Of a stretch of DNA of 64,000 nt, positions 52,187-61,973 are shown piece by piece; within the stretch, counting starts at the first letter, position 1; each line of letters starts with the position of its first letter. The translations under genes and the position numbers were made by a program. The DNA comes from Mycobacterium botniense (lineage in GTDB: Bacteria > Actinomycetota > Actinomycetes > Mycobacteriales > Mycobacteriaceae), in the NCBI RefSeq assembly GCF_010723305.1, contig NZ_BLKW01000004.1:930001-994000 (forward strand), given 5' to 3'. The notes beneath the pieces were generated by a model. It saw only the letters and a list, made by a program, of their open reading frames with translations. It was not told the DNA's origin and ran no database searches.

Positions 52187-52774
52187 ATGCCGCGTGCAAT
52201 CCACGTCTTTCGCACACCCGACCGCTTCGTTGCCGGGACAGTCGGCCAGCCCGGAAACCGGACCTTCTACTTGCAGGCGGTCCATGAGTCGCGGGTGGTG
52301 TCGGTGGTGCTGGAAAAGCAGCAAGTCGCGGTGCTCGCCGAGCGTATCGGCGCGCTGCTGTATGAAGTGCACCGCAGATTTGGCACCCCGATACCGCCTG
52401 AGACCACCGAGGTCGAAGACCTCAGCCCGCTGGTCACCCCGATCGACGCAGAGTTTCGGGTCGGGACCATGGGCCTGGGCTGGGATGCGGAGGCCCAGAC
52501 GGTCGTGGTCGAACTGCTCGCCGCCACCGACGACGAGTTCGACGCGTCGGTGGTGCTCGACGACACCGAGGAAGGCCCCGACGCGGTCCGGGTGTTCTTG
52601 ACCCCCGAGTCGGCCCGGCAGTTCGCCAACCGCTCCTACCGGGTCATCTCGGCAGGGCGTCCGCCCTGTCCGCTGTGCGACGAACCGCTGGACCCCGAGG
52701 GACACATCTGCGCGCGCACCAACGGTTACCGGCGCAGCGCGTTGCTCGGGTCTGACGATGACCTCGAGGCCTGA
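52187..52774 (+). CDS. DUF3090 protein with a C-terminal zinc ribbon
   Basis: The product has 195 residues, as in M. tuberculosis. The body (residues 1-150) contains FVAGTVGQPGNRTFYLQAVHE and the conserved acidic stretch following GTMGLGWDAEAQTVVVELLA. The end has PPCPLCDEPLDPEGHICAR, a CxxC...HxC treble/ribbon likely to bind zinc. The function is unknown. It is conserved with the SCO1664-type gene, which it overlaps by 17 bp, so the products probably act together. ATG 52187 follows a TTGGAGA ribosome-binding-like sequence. Confidence 0.85.
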   Translation: MPRAIHVFRTPDRFVAGTVGQPGNRTFYLQAVHESRVVSVVLEKQQVAVLAERIGALLYEVHRRFGTPIPPETTEVEDLSPLVTPIDAEFRVGTMGLGWDAEAQTVVVELLAATDDEFDASVVLDDTEEGPDAVRVFLTPESARQFANRSYRVISAGRPPCPLCDEPLDPEGHICARTNGYRRSALLGSDDDLEA

Positions 52775-53573
52775 CGAGCGTGAGGTATTGCGGTGTGGCG
52801 AGCTGACGGTGCTCGGGCGCATCCGCTCGGCGAGTAACGCCACATTTTTGTGTGAGTCGACGCTGGGCGAGCGCCGGGTGCACTGCGTCTACAAACCAAT
52901 CGCCGGGGAGCAGCCGCTGTGGGATTTCCCCGACGGCACCCTGGCCGGCCGGGAGCTGGGCGCCTATCTGGTGTCGACGCAGCTGGGTTGGAATATCGTG
53001 CCCTACACCATCATTCGTGACGGGCCTGCAGGGACCGGGATGCTGCAGCTGTGGGTGGACCAACCCGGCGACGCCGCCGATACCGACCCCGGGCCCGGCC
53101 CTGACCTCGTCGACGTCTTCCCCGCGGGCAAGGTGCCGCCAGGCTATTTGCCGGTTTTGCGGGCCTACGACTATGCCGGCGAGGAGGTCATGCTGAGCCA
53201 CGCCGATGACATCCGGTTGCGCCGCATGGCGGTGTTCGACGTGCTGATCAACAACGCTGATCGCAAAGGCGGTCACATCCTGCAGGGGGTCGACGGGCAC
53301 ATCTACGGGGTCGACCACGGGGTGTGTCTGCATGTGGAGGACAAGTTGCGCACTGTGCTGTGGGGTTGGGCCGGTAAACCCGTGGACGCGCAGACGCTGG
53401 AGGCGGTTGCCGGGCTGGCCGACGCGCTGGGCGGCCCGCTGGGCGACGCGCTGGCCGAACAGATCACCGGCCGGGAGATCGCGGCGTTACGCCGACGCGC
53501 CCACGCGCTGCTGGACCACCCGGTGATGCCCGGCCCCAACCGGCACCGCCCCATTCCCTGGCCGGCGTTTTAG
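52758..53573 (+). CDS. SCO1664-family (PI3/4-kinase-like fold) protein
   Basis: The product has 271 residues. The ATP-lysine-like segment is CVYKPIAGEQPLWDFPDGTL, and the kinase-like catalytic and metal-binding blocks are LINNADRKGGHIL and YGVDHGVCLHVE (DxxxxK/N and DHG in place of DFG). This matches the atypical PI3/4-kinase-related family found paired with DUF3090. The substrate and even kinase activity are uncertain. ATG 52758 overlaps the DUF3090 gene. In M. tuberculosis cysQ and a small gene lie between this gene and mshC; both are absent here. Confidence 0.85.
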   Translation: MTSRPDEREVLRCGELTVLGRIRSASNATFLCESTLGERRVHCVYKPIAGEQPLWDFPDGTLAGRELGAYLVSTQLGWNIVPYTIIRDGPAGTGMLQLWVDQPGDAADTDPGPGPDLVDVFPAGKVPPGYLPVLRAYDYAGEEVMLSHADDIRLRRMAVFDVLINNADRKGGHILQGVDGHIYGVDHGVCLHVEDKLRTVLWGWAGKPVDAQTLEAVAGLADALGGPLGDALAEQITGREIAALRRRAHALLDHPVMPGPNRHRPIPWPAF

Positions 53574-53673
53574 CGCGTGCAGCGGCGCTGGTGGGCGCCG
53601 TCCGGCCGGCGGGTGAGAACCGACGCGTGGCCTGCGTCCTCGCCGAGCGGGCAGCGCACCTACAGTCGACGGT

Positions 53674-54909
53674 ATGCACTCGTGGTCGGCCGCCCCCATC
53701 CCGGCGTTACCGGGACGGGGCCCCGGGTTACGGCTCTACGACACGGCCGATCGGCAGCTGCGCCCGGTGGCGCCCGGTCGCACCGCCACCATGTACGTCT
53801 GCGGGATCACGCCCTATGACGCCACTCATCTGGGGCATGCCGCCACCTATCTGGCGTTCGACCTGGTGCACCGGCTGTGGCTGGACAGTGGTCAAGAGGT
53901 GCACTACGTGCAGAACATCACCGACGTCGACGACCCGCTGTTCGAGCGCGCCGAGCGCGACGGTGTCAACTGGCGCGAGCTAGCGGCACGCGAAGTGGCC
54001 GGGTTCGGCGAGGACATGGCGGCGCTGCGGGTGCTGCCGCCGCATGAGTACGTCGCCGCCACCGAAGCCATCGACGAAGTGGTCGAGGCCGTGGAAAAAA
54101 TGCTGGCCTCCGGGGCAGCGTACATCCTCGACGGTGACTACCCCGATGTGTACTTCCGGGCGGATGCCACGCCGCAATTCGGCTACGAGTCAGGGTATGA
54201 CCTCGACACCATGCGGCGGCTGTCGGCGCAGCGCGGCGGGGATCCGCAGCGGCCAGGCAAGCACCATGAACTCGACGCCCTGTTGTGGCGCGCAGCGCGG
54301 CCCGGCGAACCGAGCTGGCCGTCGCCTGTCGGCCCCGGCCGGCCGGGCTGGCACATCGAGTGCGCGGCGATAGCGCTCAGCCGTATCGGCACCGGTCTCG
54401 ACATCCAGGGCGGCGGCACCGACCTGATTTTCCCGCATCATGAGTTCACTGCCGCGCTTGCCGAATCCATCAGCGGTGAACGGCGATTCGCCCGTCACTA
54501 CGTGCACGCCGGGATGATCGGCTGGGACGGTCACAAGATGTCCAAAAGCCGCGGCAACCTGGTGCTGGTCTCGACGTTGCGCACACAGGGTGTCGAGCCG
54601 TCAGCGATCCGGCTGGGACTTTTGGCCGGGCATTACCGCGCGGACCGGTCGTGGAGCACCCAGCTGCTCGACGAAGCCCGCGGCCGGCTGCACCGGTGGC
54701 GCGCCGCGACCGCCCTGCCCGCCGGCCCGGCCGCTGAGGATGTGATCGCCCGAGTGCGCCGGTATTTGGCCGACGACCTCGACACCCCTAAAGCACTTGC
54801 CGCTCTTGATGGTTGGGCTGCCGATGCACTGGAATACGGCGGTGATGACAAGGACGCACCGGCATTGGTGGCCAAGGCGGTCGACGCCCTGCTCGGGGTG
54901 GCCCTGTAA
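53674..54909 (+). CDS. mshC: L-cysteine:1D-myo-inosityl 2-amino-2-deoxyglucopyranoside ligase MshC
   Basis: The product has 411 residues. It is a cysteinyl-tRNA-synthetase-derived ligase that joins cysteine to GlcN-Ins in mycothiol biosynthesis. The zinc Cys43 is in [16 protein letters not shown], which also holds the HIGH-like HLGH motif, with KMSKS as HKMSKSRGN near residue 289. The catalytic domain ends early and lacks the tRNA anticodon-binding portion of true CysS, supporting MshC. ATG 53674 is a plausible start (100 bp after the previous gene). The SDR gene follows 25 bp downstream. Confidence 0.95.
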   Translation: MHSWSAAPIPALPGRGPGLRLYDTADRQLRPVAPGRTATMYVCGITPYDATHLGHAATYLAFDLVHRLWLDSGQEVHYVQNITDVDDPLFERAERDGVNWRELAAREVAGFGEDMAALRVLPPHEYVAATEAIDEVVEAVEKMLASGAAYILDGDYPDVYFRADATPQFGYESGYDLDTMRRLSAQRGGDPQRPGKHHELDALLWRAARPGEPSWPSPVGPGRPGWHIECAAIALSRIGTGLDIQGGGTDLIFPHHEFTAALAESISGERRFARHYVHAGMIGWDGHKMSKSRGNLVLVSTLRTQGVEPSAIRLGLLAGHYRADRSWSTQLLDEARGRLHRWRAATALPAGPAAEDVIARVRRYLADDLDTPKALAALDGWAADALEYGGDDKDAPALVAKAVDALLGVAL

Positions 54910-54934
54910 CGGCTCGGCGCGGGAGGTTTCAGCC

Positions 54935-55813
54935 ATGACAGCACTCAACTCTCAAGTGGTGTTCCTCACCGGCGCTGCCGGCGGGATCGGTGCAGAGGTG
55001 GCATTGCGGCTGCATGAGCGCGGCGCCAAACTGGTGCTGACCGACCTCGACGAGGCGCAGCTCAAACGGCTGGGCAACCAGCTTGGTGACGAACGGGTGC
55101 TGACCGTGGTCGCCGATGTGCGCAACAGGGAGGCCATCCAAGCCGCCGCCGATCAGGCTGTCGCACGGTTCGGCGGCATCGACACGGTGATCGCTAACGC
55201 CGGGATCATCAGCTACGGTTCGGTACTTCAGGTTGACCCGGAGGCGTTCCGGCGGCTCATCGATATCAATGTGCTCGGTGTGTATTACACGGTGCGCGCG
55301 GCTCTTCCGTCGGTTATCGAGCGTCGCGGCTATGTGTTGATCGTGTCCTCGCTGGCCGCCTACGCTGCCGCGCCGGGGCTGGCGGCCTATCACGCGTCCA
55401 AGGCCGCCGTCGAGCACTTCGCCAACGCGCTGCGCCTGGAGGTCGCGCACTTCGGCGTGGACGTCGGTTCGGCGCACATGTCCTGGATCGACACAGCCAT
55501 GGTGCGAGACAGCAAGGCCGACCTGGCCACCTTCACCGAGATGCTCGCCAAACTGCCCTATCCGCTCAACCGCACCACATCGGTGCGCGCCTGTGGGCGG
55601 GCCTTCCTCAAGGGCATCGAAGGGCGTAAACGCCGCATCAACTGCCCGGGCTGGGTGGGCGCGTTCCGCTGGCTGCGGCCGTTATTGTCCACCCCGGCAG
55701 GAGAAGCGCCGGTGCTGCGGTTTGTGCCTGACCTCTTGCCGCGGATGGACGCCGAAGTTGCCGCGCTGGGTCGCTCTACCAGCGCGCACACCGAATCACT
55801 TGAGCGGCGCTGA
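54935..55813 (+). CDS. Short-chain dehydrogenase/reductase
   Basis: The product has 292 residues. The Rossmann NAD(P) motif is TGAAGGIGAEVA (residues 12-23), with NAGIISYGS and the catalytic Ser (VLIVSSLAAY) with YHASK Tyr/Lys pair near residues 150-154. The C-terminal ~60 residues extend beyond the minimal SDR. Substrate is unknown; a lipid or keto-acyl compound is typical for mycobacterial SDRs. GGGAGG precedes ATG 54935. It is likely co-transcribed with mshC. It converges with the PAC2 gene. Confidence 0.88.
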   Translation: MTALNSQVVFLTGAAGGIGAEVALRLHERGAKLVLTDLDEAQLKRLGNQLGDERVLTVVADVRNREAIQAAADQAVARFGGIDTVIANAGIISYGSVLQVDPEAFRRLIDINVLGVYYTVRAALPSVIERRGYVLIVSSLAAYAAAPGLAAYHASKAAVEHFANALRLEVAHFGVDVGSAHMSWIDTAMVRDSKADLATFTEMLAKLPYPLNRTTSVRACGRAFLKGIEGRKRRINCPGWVGAFRWLRPLLSTPAGEAPVLRFVPDLLPRMDAEVAALGRSTSAHTESLERR

Positions 55814-55816
55814 TCC

Positions 55817-55872
55817 GCGAGGGTGCGTGGTTGTCCGCGACACGCCGCGGCGGCGTGACACCGGGTGCACAC
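55817..55872. repeat. Palindromic intergenic repeat, copy C (degenerate)
   Basis: This copy reads GCGAGGGTGCGTGGTTG then a perfect inner inverted repeat CACGCCG-CGG-CGGCGTG (55841-55857), and ends GGGTGCACAC. It resembles copies A (14005-14064) and B (41061-41117) in its left arm. It lies just after the SDR stop and before the convergent PAC2 gene stop. Confidence 0.5.
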
Positions 55873-55911
55873 TGGGCGGGCGGTCCTGGGGTCTGCGCCG
55901 GCGGCGATGGA

Positions 55912-56790
55912 TCAGCGCCCGAAACCAGGGCGGCGACGGCGCAGATAGCGCTCGAACTCGGCGGCCAGCGCGTCACCGTCGATCTTGCCCAGCACTTCGG
56001 TCATGTCGATCTCGGCATCGCCGCGCTGCTCCAGCGACTGCACGTATTCGGCCAGGTCGTCGTCTTCGGCGATCATCTCGCTTATAGCCTGCTCCCACTC
56101 TTCGGCCTGCGCCGGCAGGTCAGCCAGCGGAACCTCGACATCGAGCACATCCTCGACACGGCGCAGCAAGGCTATGGTCGCCTTCGGGTTCGGCGGCTGC
56201 GACACGTAGTGCGGTACCGCCGCCCAGAACGTCACCGCCGGGATCCCGGCCGCTACACACGCGTTCTGGAACACCCCGGCGATCCCGGTCGGGCCCTCAT
56301 AGCGGGTCTCCTGCAAGCCGAATCGCCGGGCCGACTCGGGGGAGTAGGCCGCGCCCGAGACCGGCACCGGCCGGGTGTGCGGCGTGTCGGCCAGCAGTGC
56401 ACCCAGGATCACCACGGTTTCGACGTTGAGCTTGTCGGCGATGGCCAGCAACTCAGCGCAAAACGTGCGCCAGCGCATATTCGGCTCCACACCGCGCATC
56501 AGTACGACGTCGCGTCCGCTGCCCGGTGGGCGACAGTGTGAAATCCGCATCGCGGGCCACACCAGTTCGCGGGTGACCCCGTCGACCTGGCGGATCACCG
56601 GGCGATTCACCTGGTAGTCGTAGTAGGCCTCGTCGTCGATCTCCACGATCGGATCGGCTTCCCAGATGGCGTCCAGGTGCTCCAGCGCGTCACTGGCGGC
56701 GTCACCGGCGTCGTTCCATCCCTCGAAGGCTGCGACGGCGATGGTGTTGTGCAGTCGGGGCAGCGCAGCGTCGGCGTCCGGGGAGATCAC
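55912..56790 (-). CDS. PAC2-family protein (proteasome-assembly-chaperone-like)
   Basis: The product has 292 residues. It has the PAC2/DUF75 pattern: FEGWNDAGDAASDALEHL at the N-terminus (nucleotide-like turn), VVILGALLADTPHTRPVPVSG, and YVSQPPNPKATIALLRRVEDVL in the C-terminal half, followed by an acidic helical tail ending RYLRRRRPGFGR. In actinobacteria with a proteasome these proteins are thought to be related to proteasome assembly; the precise role is unproven. GTG 56790 starts MISPDADAALPR. It is divergent from metH with only 81 bp between. Confidence 0.87.
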   Translation of the reverse strand: MISPDADAALPRLHNTIAVAAFEGWNDAGDAASDALEHLDAIWEADPIVEIDDEAYYDYQVNRPVIRQVDGVTRELVWPAMRISHCRPPGSGRDVVLMRGVEPNMRWRTFCAELLAIADKLNVETVVILGALLADTPHTRPVPVSGAAYSPESARRFGLQETRYEGPTGIAGVFQNACVAAGIPAVTFWAAVPHYVSQPPNPKATIALLRRVEDVLDVEVPLADLPAQAEEWEQAISEMIAEDDDLAEYVQSLEQRGDAEIDMTEVLGKIDGDALAAEFERYLRRRRPGFGR

Positions 56791-56871
56791 AGGATCAGCC
56801 TACGGCGTGAGGTGGCGCGTCGGCGCAGTGACGGCCGCAGCCATTTGGATAGAACAGCTATGCTTGTGGGG

Positions 56872-59800
56872 ATGAGCGTCGCGAATGATGCCGGCTACGA
56901 CACCGACCTGTTGGATGTTCTCGCTGAGCGGATCCTGCTGGGCGACGGCGCGATGGGTACCCAGCTGCAGGCTGCGGATCTCACACTCGACGACTTCCGC
57001 GGACTGGAGGGCTGTAACGAGATCCTCAACGAGACTCGTCCCGACATCATCGCCCGCATCCACCGCGACTACTTCGAAGCCGGCGCCGACGCCGTCGAGA
57101 CCAACACGTTCGGGTGCAATGCGTCAAACCTCGGCGACTACGGCATCGCCGACAAGATCAGGGATCTCTCAGCGCAGGCCACCACGATCGCGCGCCGCGT
57201 CGCCGACGAGCTCTGCACACCCGGGCGCAAACGCTACGTGCTGGGCTCGATGGGACCGGGCACCAAGCTGCCGACGCTCGGGCACACCGAGTATGCGGTG
57301 ATCCGTGACGCCTACACCGAGGCTGCGCTCGGCATGCTCGACGGCGGCGCCGACGCTATTTTGGTGGAGACCTGTCAGGACCTGCTGCAGCTCAAGGCCG
57401 CGGTGTTGGGGTCGCGACGGGCGATGGCGCAGGCTGGACGGCGCATTCCGATTTTCACCCACGTCACTGTGGAGACCACTGGAACGATGCTGCTAGGCAG
57501 CGAGATCGGCGCCGCGCTGACCTCCATCGAGCCGCTCGGTGTGGACATGATCGGCCTGAACTGCGCGACAGGGCCCGCCGAAATGGCTGAGCACCTTCGG
57601 TATCTGTCCCAGCATGCCCGTATCCCGGTGTCGGTCATGCCCAACGCCGGACTTCCGGTGCTCGGAGCCAATGGCGCCGAATATCCTTTGCAGCCTGAAG
57701 AATTCGCTGAAGCTCTGGCTGGTTTCATCGCCGAATTCGGGCTGTCACTGGTCGGCGGGTGCTGCGGCACCACCCCGGAGCACATCCGCCGGCTCGCGGC
57801 TGTGGTGGCCGGATTCAACGCGGGTGAGGCACCGCGCGGCGAACGGCAGGTGACCTATGAGCCGGGGGTTTCGTCACTGTACACCGCGGTGCCGTTCGCG
57901 CAGGAATCCTCGGTACTGATGATTGGTGAGCGAACAAACGCGAACGGCTCCAAGGCTTTTCGTGAAGCGATGATCGCCGGGGACTACCAGAAATGCCTTG
58001 ATATCGCCAAAGAGCAAACCCGCGACGGGGCGCACCTGCTGGATCTGTGCGTGGACTATGTGGGTCGTGACGGCGTCGCCGACATGACGGCGTTAGCCAG
58101 CCGCCTCGCCACCGCATCAACCCTGCCGATCATGCTGGACTCCACCGAAACCGCTGTGCTGCGGGCCGGTCTGGAACATCTCGGGGGGCGCTGCGCGATC
58201 AACTCGGTCAACTACGAAGACGGTGCGGGCCCGGAGTCCCGTTTTCACCAGACCATGGAGCTGGTGGCAGAACACGGTGCTGCCGTGGTAGCGCTGACCA
58301 TCGACGAGGAGGGGCAGGCCCGCACCGCCGAGAAGAAAGTGGCCATCGCCGAGCGGCTCATCGACGACATCACGACGAACTGGGGCGTGGAGAAATCGTC
58401 GATCTTGATCGACTGTTTGACCTTCACTATCGCTACCGGGCAGGAAGAGTCGCGCCGCGACGGCATCGAGACCATCGAGGCGATCCGTGAACTCAAAAAA
58501 CGTCACCCGGACGTGCAGACCACCCTGGGACTGTCCAACATCTCGTTCGGCCTGAACCCTGCGGCGCGCCAGGTGCTCAACTCGGTGTTCCTCAACGAAT
58601 GCCGGGAAGCAGGATTGGATTCGGCAATCGTGCATGCGTCAAAAATCGTGCCGATGAACCGGATTCCCGATGACCAGCGCCAGGCCGCGCTCGACTTGGT
58701 CTATGACCGCCGCCGCGACGGCTATGACCCCCTGCAAGAGCTGATGCGTCTCTTCGAGGGGGTTTCCGCCGCGTCCTCGAAAGAGTCACGCGCTGCCGAG
58801 CTGGCCAAACTGCCGGTGCTGGAACGGTTGGCGCAGCGCATCATCGATGGTGAACGCAACGGCCTGGAAGCCGACCTCGACGAAGCCATGATGCTGAAGC
58901 CGCCGCTGGACATCATCAACGACAACCTGTTGGCGGGAATGAAGACCGTCGGTGACCTGTTCGGGTCGGGGCAGATGCAGCTGCCGTTTGTGCTGCAGTC
59001 CGCCGAGGTCATGAAGGCCGCCGTCGCCTACCTCGAACCGCATATGGAGAAATCGGAAGACGACGCCGGCAAGGGCCGGATCGTGCTGGCCACCGTCAAG
59101 GGCGATGTGCACGACATCGGCAAGAATCTGGTGGACATCATCTTGACCAACAACGGATATGAGGTCATCAACCTCGGGATCAAGCAGCCGATATCGACCA
59201 TTCTGGAGGCGGCCGAGGAGAAAAACGCTGATGTGGTCGGGATGTCCGGGCTGCTGGTCAAGTCCACCGTGGTGATGAAGGAAAACCTCGAGGAGATGAA
59301 CACCCGCGGGGTTGCTGACAGGTTTCCGGTGCTGCTTGGTGGTGCGGCACTGACCCGCAGCTATGTGGAAAACGACCTGGCCGAACTGTACGAAGGCGAA
59401 GTGCACTATGCGCGAGACGCTTTCGAAGGGCTGAAACTGATGGACACCATCATGAGTGTCAAACGAGGGGAAGCTCCCGACACCGACAGCCCGGAGGCGC
59501 TTGCCGCCCGCCAAAAGCAGGCCGAACGCAAGGCTCGCCACGAGCGATCGAAACGCATTGCCGAAAAACGCAAAGCCGCTGAGACGCCGGTGCACGTGCC
59601 GGAACGTTCCGATGTGGCAGCCGATGTCGAGGTTCCGATGCCCCCGTTCTGGGGATCGCGGGTGGTCAAAGGCCTGGCGGTGGCCGATTATGCCAGGCTG
59701 CTCGACGAACGCGCGCTGTTCTTGGGGCAGTGGGGACTGAGGGGTGCCCGCGGCGGCGACGGTCCGTCATATGAGGAGCTGGTTGAGACCGAGGGACGCC

Positions 59801-60465
59801 CGCGGCTGCGCTATTGGCTGGACCGGTTGTCCACCGACGGCGTGTTGGCGCACGCAGCCGTGGTGTACGGCTACTTCCCGGCAGTTTCCGATGGTGATGA
59901 CGTCGTCGTGCTCACCGACCCCGAACCCGATGCGCCCGAACGTTTCCGGTTTACTTTCCCGCGTCAGCAGCGTGGCCGGTTTTTGTGCATCGCCGATTTC
60001 ATCCGGTCGCGGGCGCTGGCCGTCGCCCGGGGCCAGGTTGATGTGCTGCCGGTTCAGCTGGTCACGATGGGCCAGCCCATCGCCGACGTCGCCAACGAGT
60101 TGTTCGCATCCAATGCCTACCGCGACTATCTGGAAGTTCACGGTATCGGGGTGCAGCTCACCGAGGCGCTGGCCGAGTATTGGCATCGACGTATCCGCGA
60201 GGAACTGAAGTTCTCCGGGGACCGCGCGATGTCAGCCGAGGACCCCGAGGCGGTCGAAGACTACTTCGCACTCGGCTACCGCGGTGCCCGCTTCTCGCTC
60301 GGCTACGGCGCCTGTCCAGAGCTGGAGGACCGGGCCAAGATAGTCGGGCTGTTACAGCCGGAACGCATCGGTGTGACCCTCTCGGAGGAATTTCAGTTAC
60401 ACCCCGAACAGTCCACTGACGCGTTTGTTCTGCACCACCCAGAAGCCAAGTATTTCAACGTCTGA
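56872..60465 (+). CDS. metH: Cobalamin-dependent methionine synthase
   Basis: The product has 1197 residues. It transfers the methyl group from 5-methyl-THF to homocysteine. Domain order is: homocysteine-binding barrel with zinc cysteines Cys231 (GLNCATG), Cys297 and Cys298 (GGCCGTTPEHI); pterin barrel (VIGERTN-type IGERTNANGSK, near residue 350); cobalamin cap and Rossmann domain with DVHDIGKN (His near residue 747) and GMSGLLVKSTVVMKENL; a linker; and the AdoMet-binding reactivation domain (ELKFSGDRAMSAEDPEAVEDYF, YRGARFSLGYGACPELEDR). All key residues are present. ATG 56872 was chosen; ATG 56860 is possible. No room exists upstream for a cobalamin riboswitch. Confidence 0.96.
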   Translation: MSVANDAGYDTDLLDVLAERILLGDGAMGTQLQAADLTLDDFRGLEGCNEILNETRPDIIARIHRDYFEAGADAVETNTFGCNASNLGDYGIADKIRDLSAQATTIARRVADELCTPGRKRYVLGSMGPGTKLPTLGHTEYAVIRDAYTEAALGMLDGGADAILVETCQDLLQLKAAVLGSRRAMAQAGRRIPIFTHVTVETTGTMLLGSEIGAALTSIEPLGVDMIGLNCATGPAEMAEHLRYLSQHARIPVSVMPNAGLPVLGANGAEYPLQPEEFAEALAGFIAEFGLSLVGGCCGTTPEHIRRLAAVVAGFNAGEAPRGERQVTYEPGVSSLYTAVPFAQESSVLMIGERTNANGSKAFREAMIAGDYQKCLDIAKEQTRDGAHLLDLCVDYVGRDGVADMTALASRLATASTLPIMLDSTETAVLRAGLEHLGGRCAINSVNYEDGAGPESRFHQTMELVAEHGAAVVALTIDEEGQARTAEKKVAIAERLIDDITTNWGVEKSSILIDCLTFTIATGQEESRRDGIETIEAIRELKKRHPDVQTTLGLSNISFGLNPAARQVLNSVFLNECREAGLDSAIVHASKIVPMNRIPDDQRQAALDLVYDRRRDGYDPLQELMRLFEGVSAASSKESRAAELAKLPVLERLAQRIIDGERNGLEADLDEAMMLKPPLDIINDNLLAGMKTVGDLFGSGQMQLPFVLQSAEVMKAAVAYLEPHMEKSEDDAGKGRIVLATVKGDVHDIGKNLVDIILTNNGYEVINLGIKQPISTILEAAEEKNADVVGMSGLLVKSTVVMKENLEEMNTRGVADRFPVLLGGAALTRSYVENDLAELYEGEVHYARDAFEGLKLMDTIMSVKRGEAPDTDSPEALAARQKQAERKARHERSKRIAEKRKAAETPVHVPERSDVAADVEVPMPPFWGSRVVKGLAVADYARLLDERALFLGQWGLRGARGGDGPSYEELVETEGRPRLRYWLDRLSTDGVLAHAAVVYGYFPAVSDGDDVVVLTDPEPDAPERFRFTFPRQQRGRFLCIADFIRSRALAVARGQVDVLPVQLVTMGQPIADVANELFASNAYRDYLEVHGIGVQLTEALAEYWHRRIREELKFSGDRAMSAEDPEAVEDYFALGYRGARFSLGYGACPELEDRAKIVGLLQPERIGVTLSEEFQLHPEQSTDAFVLHHPEAKYFNV

Positions 60466-60736
60466 GAAACGCTTTATAGTACCTGCACCGGATTGCGCCA
60501 CCCGCGGCAACGTGTGCCGCACAATCGCGTGGCCGGTGATACCGGTTTCCAGAGCCGCTTACCGACCGACCTGAGTGCGGTTTCAGCCGGGACGCCTGAG
60601 GCCCAGATCAGAGCCAATGCATCCGCGCGCCTGCCCATGAGGATGAAATCACAGCCGCCCCTTTAAAATTAGGGAGAACTGGCAACCGGGTGCCGTGGCC
60701 AACCCCGATCTGATGTCTGTGACCCCGGCACGCTCG

Positions 60737-61417
60737 TCACAATGGTGCAGCATTCATCCCCGACGCCGATTCAAGTTTGTCGATGAAGCGCAAAGTGACC
60801 GTCTGAAAATAGGCGTCGAAATCCGCCCGGAAGCTGGGCTCGTCGGAAACGAACGGGCGCTGCATCGACATGCCGAGCAGCCCGGTCTCGACCAAATGAA
60901 CGGTTTCGTTGATCAGGCTGGCCGGTGCCCGATCACCGGCGATACCGCGCAGCATATTAGCAAGTTCCTGACGCTGGGTGTCGCGATAGCTTATGTATGC
61001 GGCGCGCAAAAACTCGTTGTGGTTGGCCGCCGCGGCGAATTCAACCATGAATGTGACCGCATCGAGGTTGTTGATGAACAGCGTGTAGAGCAGATCAGCC
61101 GCCTCTGAAAGGCTTTCCCGCAGCGATTTTCCGTGCGGCAGCTTGGCTGCGGCCGCGGCGAACAACGTCTGGGCCAGGTTCGCCATCGTCGATTCGAACA
61201 GTTTCGCCTTGGTGTCGAAGTGATAGTGCAGCAATGCCTGAGACACCCCGGCCCGGGCGGAAATCTTTTTCATCGACGACTTTTCATAGCCGTACTCGCG
61301 GAAACACTCGACGGTCGCGCGCATAATACGCTCCCGCGTGCTGCTGGCAGCACGCGCGGAATCTTCGCCGTCGATAACCGTCGAGACTGTCGTGAGCACC
61401 ACCTCCCGGCGCACCAC
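60737..61417 (-). CDS. TetR-family transcriptional regulator
   Basis: The product has 226 residues. The N-terminal TetR helix-turn-helix lies at about residues 26-75 (TRERIMRATVECFREYGYEKSSMKKISARAGVSQALLHYHF is the spanning segment, with ALLHYHF as the recognition end). The C-terminal ligand domain is helical, with no recognised ligand. GTG 61417 is 8 bp from the operator-like palindrome, so this or a nearby GTG (61393) is the start; the RBS GGGAGG sits between them. It is divergent from the zinc alcohol dehydrogenase gene, which carries a matching operator, so both are probable targets. Confidence 0.85.
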   Translation of the reverse strand: MVRREVVLTTVSTVIDGEDSARAASSTRERIMRATVECFREYGYEKSSMKKISARAGVSQALLHYHFDTKAKLFESTMANLAQTLFAAAAAKLPHGKSLRESLSEAADLLYTLFINNLDAVTFMVEFAAAANHNEFLRAAYISYRDTQRQELANMLRGIAGDRAPASLINETVHLVETGLLGMSMQRPFVSDEPSFRADFDAYFQTVTLRFIDKLESASGMNAAPL

Positions 61418-61425
61418 GATACTAT

Positions 61426-61441
61426 CTGATCAATCAGTCAA
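61426..61441. promoter_or_regulatory. TetR operator candidate at the regulator's own promoter
   Basis: CTGATCAATCAGTCAA on the plus strand reads TTGACTGATTGATCAG on the minus strand. CTGAT-CA-ATCAG is an inverted repeat, and the half-site TTGACT recurs at 61938. It ends 8 bp before the TetR start. Confidence 0.6.
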
Positions 61442-61937
61442 ACAACCTATCGGTTTGGTGGCAAGGGCCGTACGCTGCCGGTAAGGCGACTCGTTTCCGA
61501 CCGCGTGACAACGGCTTTCAACCTGGCCGATATGGCCGCCGGCTCCGGCACCGCCGGCTCCGGCCGGGGCCGGCGCAACGGGTGGCTGTGGTCCGCGGTG
61601 CCGCCCCGGGCCGCAGCGAAAGCACCGCCCGGGGCGGTACAAGCCCGATCGGAAGACTCCGATCGACGAACTCGTGCCGCGCTTGCTGAGACGGACGCGG
61701 ACGTGGTCGTGGGTGTTGGGCATCCGCTGACGCACACCGGCGGCCCCGGCCGCGACAGAAATGACCGGCGTCCCGGGCTGGCATTACACCTCGGGCGTCG
61801 GCGCAACGGTGCTCTCATGGTGCTCTCATCGGCGCAGCGGGCCTATGCACTGCGGGGGGCTTTGTGCCACACGCGGCGAAGGACACGGTGAAACGGGCAC
61901 GGCGGCTGTCGGCGGACCGGCTCGCCCATTTTCGAGA
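61442..61937. other. 496-bp region between the two operator sites
   Basis: Overlapping open frames on both strands (for example 128 codons at 61505-61891, plus strand) are Arg/Ala/Pro/Gly-rich, lack ribosome binding sites and resemble no family. Their composition fits noncoding GC-rich DNA or a decayed gene. I support no gene here. Confidence 0.4.
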
Positions 61938-61953
61938 TTGACTCATCAGTCAA
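61938..61953. promoter_or_regulatory. TetR operator candidate upstream of the alcohol dehydrogenase
   Basis: TTGACT-CATC-AGTCAA is a perfect 6-bp inverted repeat with a 4-bp spacer, 20 bp before the ATG at 61974. It shares TTGACT-N-AT with the site at 61426-61441. A repressor bound here would cover the start region. Confidence 0.65.
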
Positions 61954-61973
61954 CAACTCCGTAGGGTGCGGGT

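Noticed and set aside
56791..56871. Cobalamin riboswitch upstream of metH
   Set aside because: Only 81 bp separate metH from the divergent gene, and no B12-box-like sequence is visible; the aptamer needs far more space.
61505..61891. 128-codon frame between the TetR and dehydrogenase genes
   Set aside because: Arg/Pro/Ala-rich with opposing frames of similar length and no ribosome binding site; more likely noncoding.
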